14,094 nt of DNA. Origin: Nanobdellota archaeon. GTDB taxonomy: Archaea > Nanobdellota > Nanobdellia > Pacearchaeales > GW2011-AR1. This document shows, in pieces, positions 12,990 to 14,094 of this stretch. Position numbers and translations under genes: made by a program. Numbering within the stretch: position 1 is the first letter of the stretch; each line of letters opens with the position of its first letter. The stretch covers positions 1-14,094 of the forward strand of contig JAHIEP010000048.1 in NCBI GenBank assembly GCA_018901375.1, read 5' to 3'. The notes below the pieces were generated by a model. It did no database searches. It was not told the origin of the DNA and worked only from the letters and a program-made list of their open reading frames with translations.

Positions 12990-13361
12990 CTAAGACCTGT
13001 CAAAAACACCATTCATAATAGATAAAAATTCAGGGTCGACATTCTTACAAGGTTTAGCATGACAATATCCAGTATTAATTTTGGGAGGTCCAGGAACACA
13101 CTCTCTAATATCCGCGTAAGTTAAACTATTAATACTTCTCAAGCCCCCATTAGGCATAACCAAATGAGAATAATCATCGCTAAAATCAAACACTCTCCCA
13201 CGATAACTAGACGAACGAGAAACACTAACTTGATGATCATTCCAACCAACATTAACACTAAAATTTTTCCATGCAACCCTCAACATTGCCTTAAATAATC
13301 TAGCTCCAACTTCGTCACCAAACATTTTCTTACAATCTAATTCAAGAGTATCTTTTTTCAT
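12990..13361 (-). CDS. Hypothetical protein (123 aa), unrecognised
   Basis: A soluble, mixed alpha/beta protein. It starts with a helical, charged region (about 1-32), continues with Ser- and aromatic-rich strands (WNDHQVSVSRSS, RVFDFSDDY), then a Gly/Pro-rich part (VPGPPKINTGYCHAKPC) with Cys88, Cys100 and Cys105, too few and unevenly spaced for a standard zinc finger. There are no membrane segments or signal peptide. ATG 13361 is chosen over ATG 13424 because a good TATA box lies 25 bp before it; the longer version would add 21 residues and has no promoter at that spacing. No family is recognised. Confidence 0.62.
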   Translation of the reverse strand: MKKDTLELDCKKMFGDEVGARLFKAMLRVAWKNFSVNVGWNDHQVSVSRSSSYRGRVFDFSDDYSHLVMPNGGLRSINSLTYADIRECVPGPPKINTGYCHAKPCKNVDPEFLSIMNGVFDRS

Positions 13362-13381
13362 ACGACAAAGAATAAAATCAC

Positions 13382-13390
13382 CTTTATAAA
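13382..13390 (-). promoter_or_regulatory. TATA box of the 123-aa hypothetical gene
   Basis: The minus strand reads TTTATAAAG with an AAAGG-like downstream context, centred 25 bp before ATG 13361. It argues against the upstream ATG at 13424. Confidence 0.6.
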
Positions 13391-13468
13391 TTTTACGTTT
13401 GTTACTATTATAAAATAAGGTCATAAATCATTTTCCTTCTAACGCAACAAACTCCCCACCACTTCCCC

Positions 13469-13699
13469 AAGCCATCCACCGCAGTGAACTCTCCATCTCA
13501 GTGAGCTCTCCACCGCAGTGAGCTCTCCATCTCAGTGAGCTCTCCAAAAAATCAAAGATTTTTTGAGCCATCCGTCGGCAAAGCCGACGAACCATCCAGT
13601 CGCAAAGCGACTGAGCCATCCAGCGAAGCTGAGCCATCCAAAAAATCAAAGATTTTTTGAGCCATCCTTTCATTAGAAAGAGTCATCCATTCGCAAATG
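13469..13699. repeat. Array of a 9-bp motif alternating with 8-nt spacers and triloop hairpins
   Basis: Eleven copies of a 9-mer close to GAGCCATCC or GAGCTCTCC occur at 13469, 13486, 13503, 13520, 13537, 13565, 13589, 13613, 13631, 13659 and 13680. The first copies are separated by 8-nt spacers, ACCGCAGT and ATCTCAGT, in alternation. The later ones are separated by perfect palindromes with AAA or GAA loops: AAAAAATC/GATTTTTT (twice, identical), GTCGGC/GCCGAC, AGTCGC/GCGACT and AGC/GCT; then imperfect ones, CTTTC/GAAAG and CATT/AATG. This gene-free stretch (13362-13795) otherwise holds only promoters. The function is unknown; it may be transcribed as a structured RNA on the minus strand. Confidence 0.85.
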
Positions 13700-13712
13700 A
13701 CCCTCACAAAAC

Positions 13713-13720
13713 TTTTTAAA
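13713..13720 (-). promoter_or_regulatory. TATA-like box facing the hairpin array
   Basis: The minus strand reads TTTAAAAAG, which predicts a transcription start near 13690, at the right border of the hairpin array. No convincing protein gene follows at leaderless spacing. Confidence 0.4.
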
Positions 13721-13764
13721 CCCTCATCCCCTAACAATTATATAAAATGAAAGGACCGAGCTCA

Positions 13765-13773
13765 CATTATAAC
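13765..13773 (+). promoter_or_regulatory. TATA box of the OB-fold gene
   Basis: CATTATAAC is centred 27 bp before the ATG at 13796. A second, stronger TATA-like sequence (TTATATAAAA, 13738-13747) would give a leader of about 30 nt. An inverted repeat, GCTCA and TGAGC, brackets the proximal box (13760-13778) and could be an operator. Confidence 0.45.
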
Positions 13774-13795
13774 TGAGCAAACTTCTAAGATTAAA

Positions 13796-14094
13796 ATGAA
13801 CAAACCAAGATACGAACCAGCGAAACAAATGTCTATTGATAGCATCGGCTCTAAACAAATGAAAAAAAACGTCGTCATCATGGGACTAATTGAAAAAGTA
13901 ATCCAAACCGGCGGACCAACAATTTTCGGCCTAGCCGACGGAACCGGAAACCTCTCTCTAAAAGGATTCGTAGCACCAGGCGAACGAGCACACCCAAACA
14001 TCGACGCTGGAGATTATGTAGAAGCCGAAGTCAACATCGATGAATTCAACGGCGAGCTGGAAGGAAACATCTTAAAAATTATTAAAAAAACAGG
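13796..14094 (+). CDS. OB-fold nucleic-acid-binding protein, N-terminal part (runs off the end)
   Basis: An open frame from ATG 13796 to the window edge (99 codons). After a polar start of about 24 residues, one OB-fold is evident: NVVIMGLIEKVIQTGGP, then TIFGLADGTGNLSLKGFV and a late strand GDYVEAEVNIDEFNGELEGNI. The GGPTIFxLxDGTG pattern resembles the N-terminal OB domain of archaeal RecJ-like DHH exonucleases and some replication or repair proteins. The expected DHH catalytic part would lie beyond the window, so the assignment past OB-fold is a guess. The coding strand is A/C-rich like the other plus-strand genes. Confidence 0.72.
   Translation, partial: MNKPRYEPAKQMSIDSIGSKQMKKNVVIMGLIEKVIQTGGPTIFGLADGTGNLSLKGFVAPGERAHPNIDAGDYVEAEVNIDEFNGELEGNILKIIKKT

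Noticed and set aside
13469..13699. CRISPR array
   Set aside because: The repeat is only 9 bp, spacers are 8-19 nt and mostly palindromic, and no cas genes are present.
13428..13737. 81-aa and 61-aa minus-strand frames across the hairpin array, and a 44-aa frame from ATG 13686
   Set aside because: They are translations of the repeat units in different frames; several frames are open equally, as expected for short repeats. The 44-aa frame is 31 bp from the TATA-like box, longer than the usual spacing.

Overview
The window reads as an archaeal chromosome segment, most likely from a DPANN lineage such as Woesearchaeota or Pacearchaeota. Seen directly: a transcription factor E (TFE) homologue, archaeal-style TATA boxes placed about 25 bp before the start codons of at least nine genes or operons (leaderless transcription), and tightly overlapping small genes. 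Both tRNA synthetases (alanyl and leucyl) look bacterial rather than archaeal, and the AlaRS is a short form; this mixture is familiar from DPANN and CPR genomes. The exact lineage is an inference.

Layout. Left end to 2524: a 32-aa membrane peptide, a MurG-like glycosyltransferase, then an overlapping membrane operon (30-aa peptide, 82-aa two-helix protein, SpoIIM/DUF95), all on the minus strand. 2669-4146: a rhomboid protease overlapping a TFE with a long lysine-rich tail. 4328-5355: a plus-strand pair of overlapping coiled-coil proteins. 5356-6310: a DUF2080/AbrB-like domain fused to a nucleotidyltransferase, plus a 60-aa coiled-coil gene. 6445-8184: alaS on the plus strand. 8194-8813: a HEPN-MNT toxin-antitoxin pair that separates alaS from a second, diverged copy of its last 124 bp (8850-8973). 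9087-9488: a DUF1003 membrane protein. 9708-12947: a 1079-aa LeuRS. 12990-13361: an unrecognised protein. 13469-13699: an unusual array of short palindromes. 13796 to the end: the start of an OB-fold nucleic-acid-binding protein.

The strongest signals are not ordinary genes. First, LeuRS carries a complete RBBP9-like serine hydrolase domain inserted at the entrance to its CP1 editing domain, bracketed by two matching decamer repeat triplets exactly 600 bp apart. Second, three families of short tandem repeats (periods 7, 8 and 10) lie between genes, supply the stop codons of three genes, fill the alaS leader, and are embedded in frame in leuS (seven arrays) and the SpoIIM gene (one). In two leuS heptamer arrays, exactly the unit whose TAG would be in frame has become a sense codon. 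Third, eleven copies of a 9-bp motif at 13469-13688 are separated by 8-nt spacers or by perfect hairpins with AAA/GAA loops.

The plus strand has more A than T and more C than G whatever the gene direction, so the window probably lies in one replichore with the minus strand leading; most genes are on that strand.
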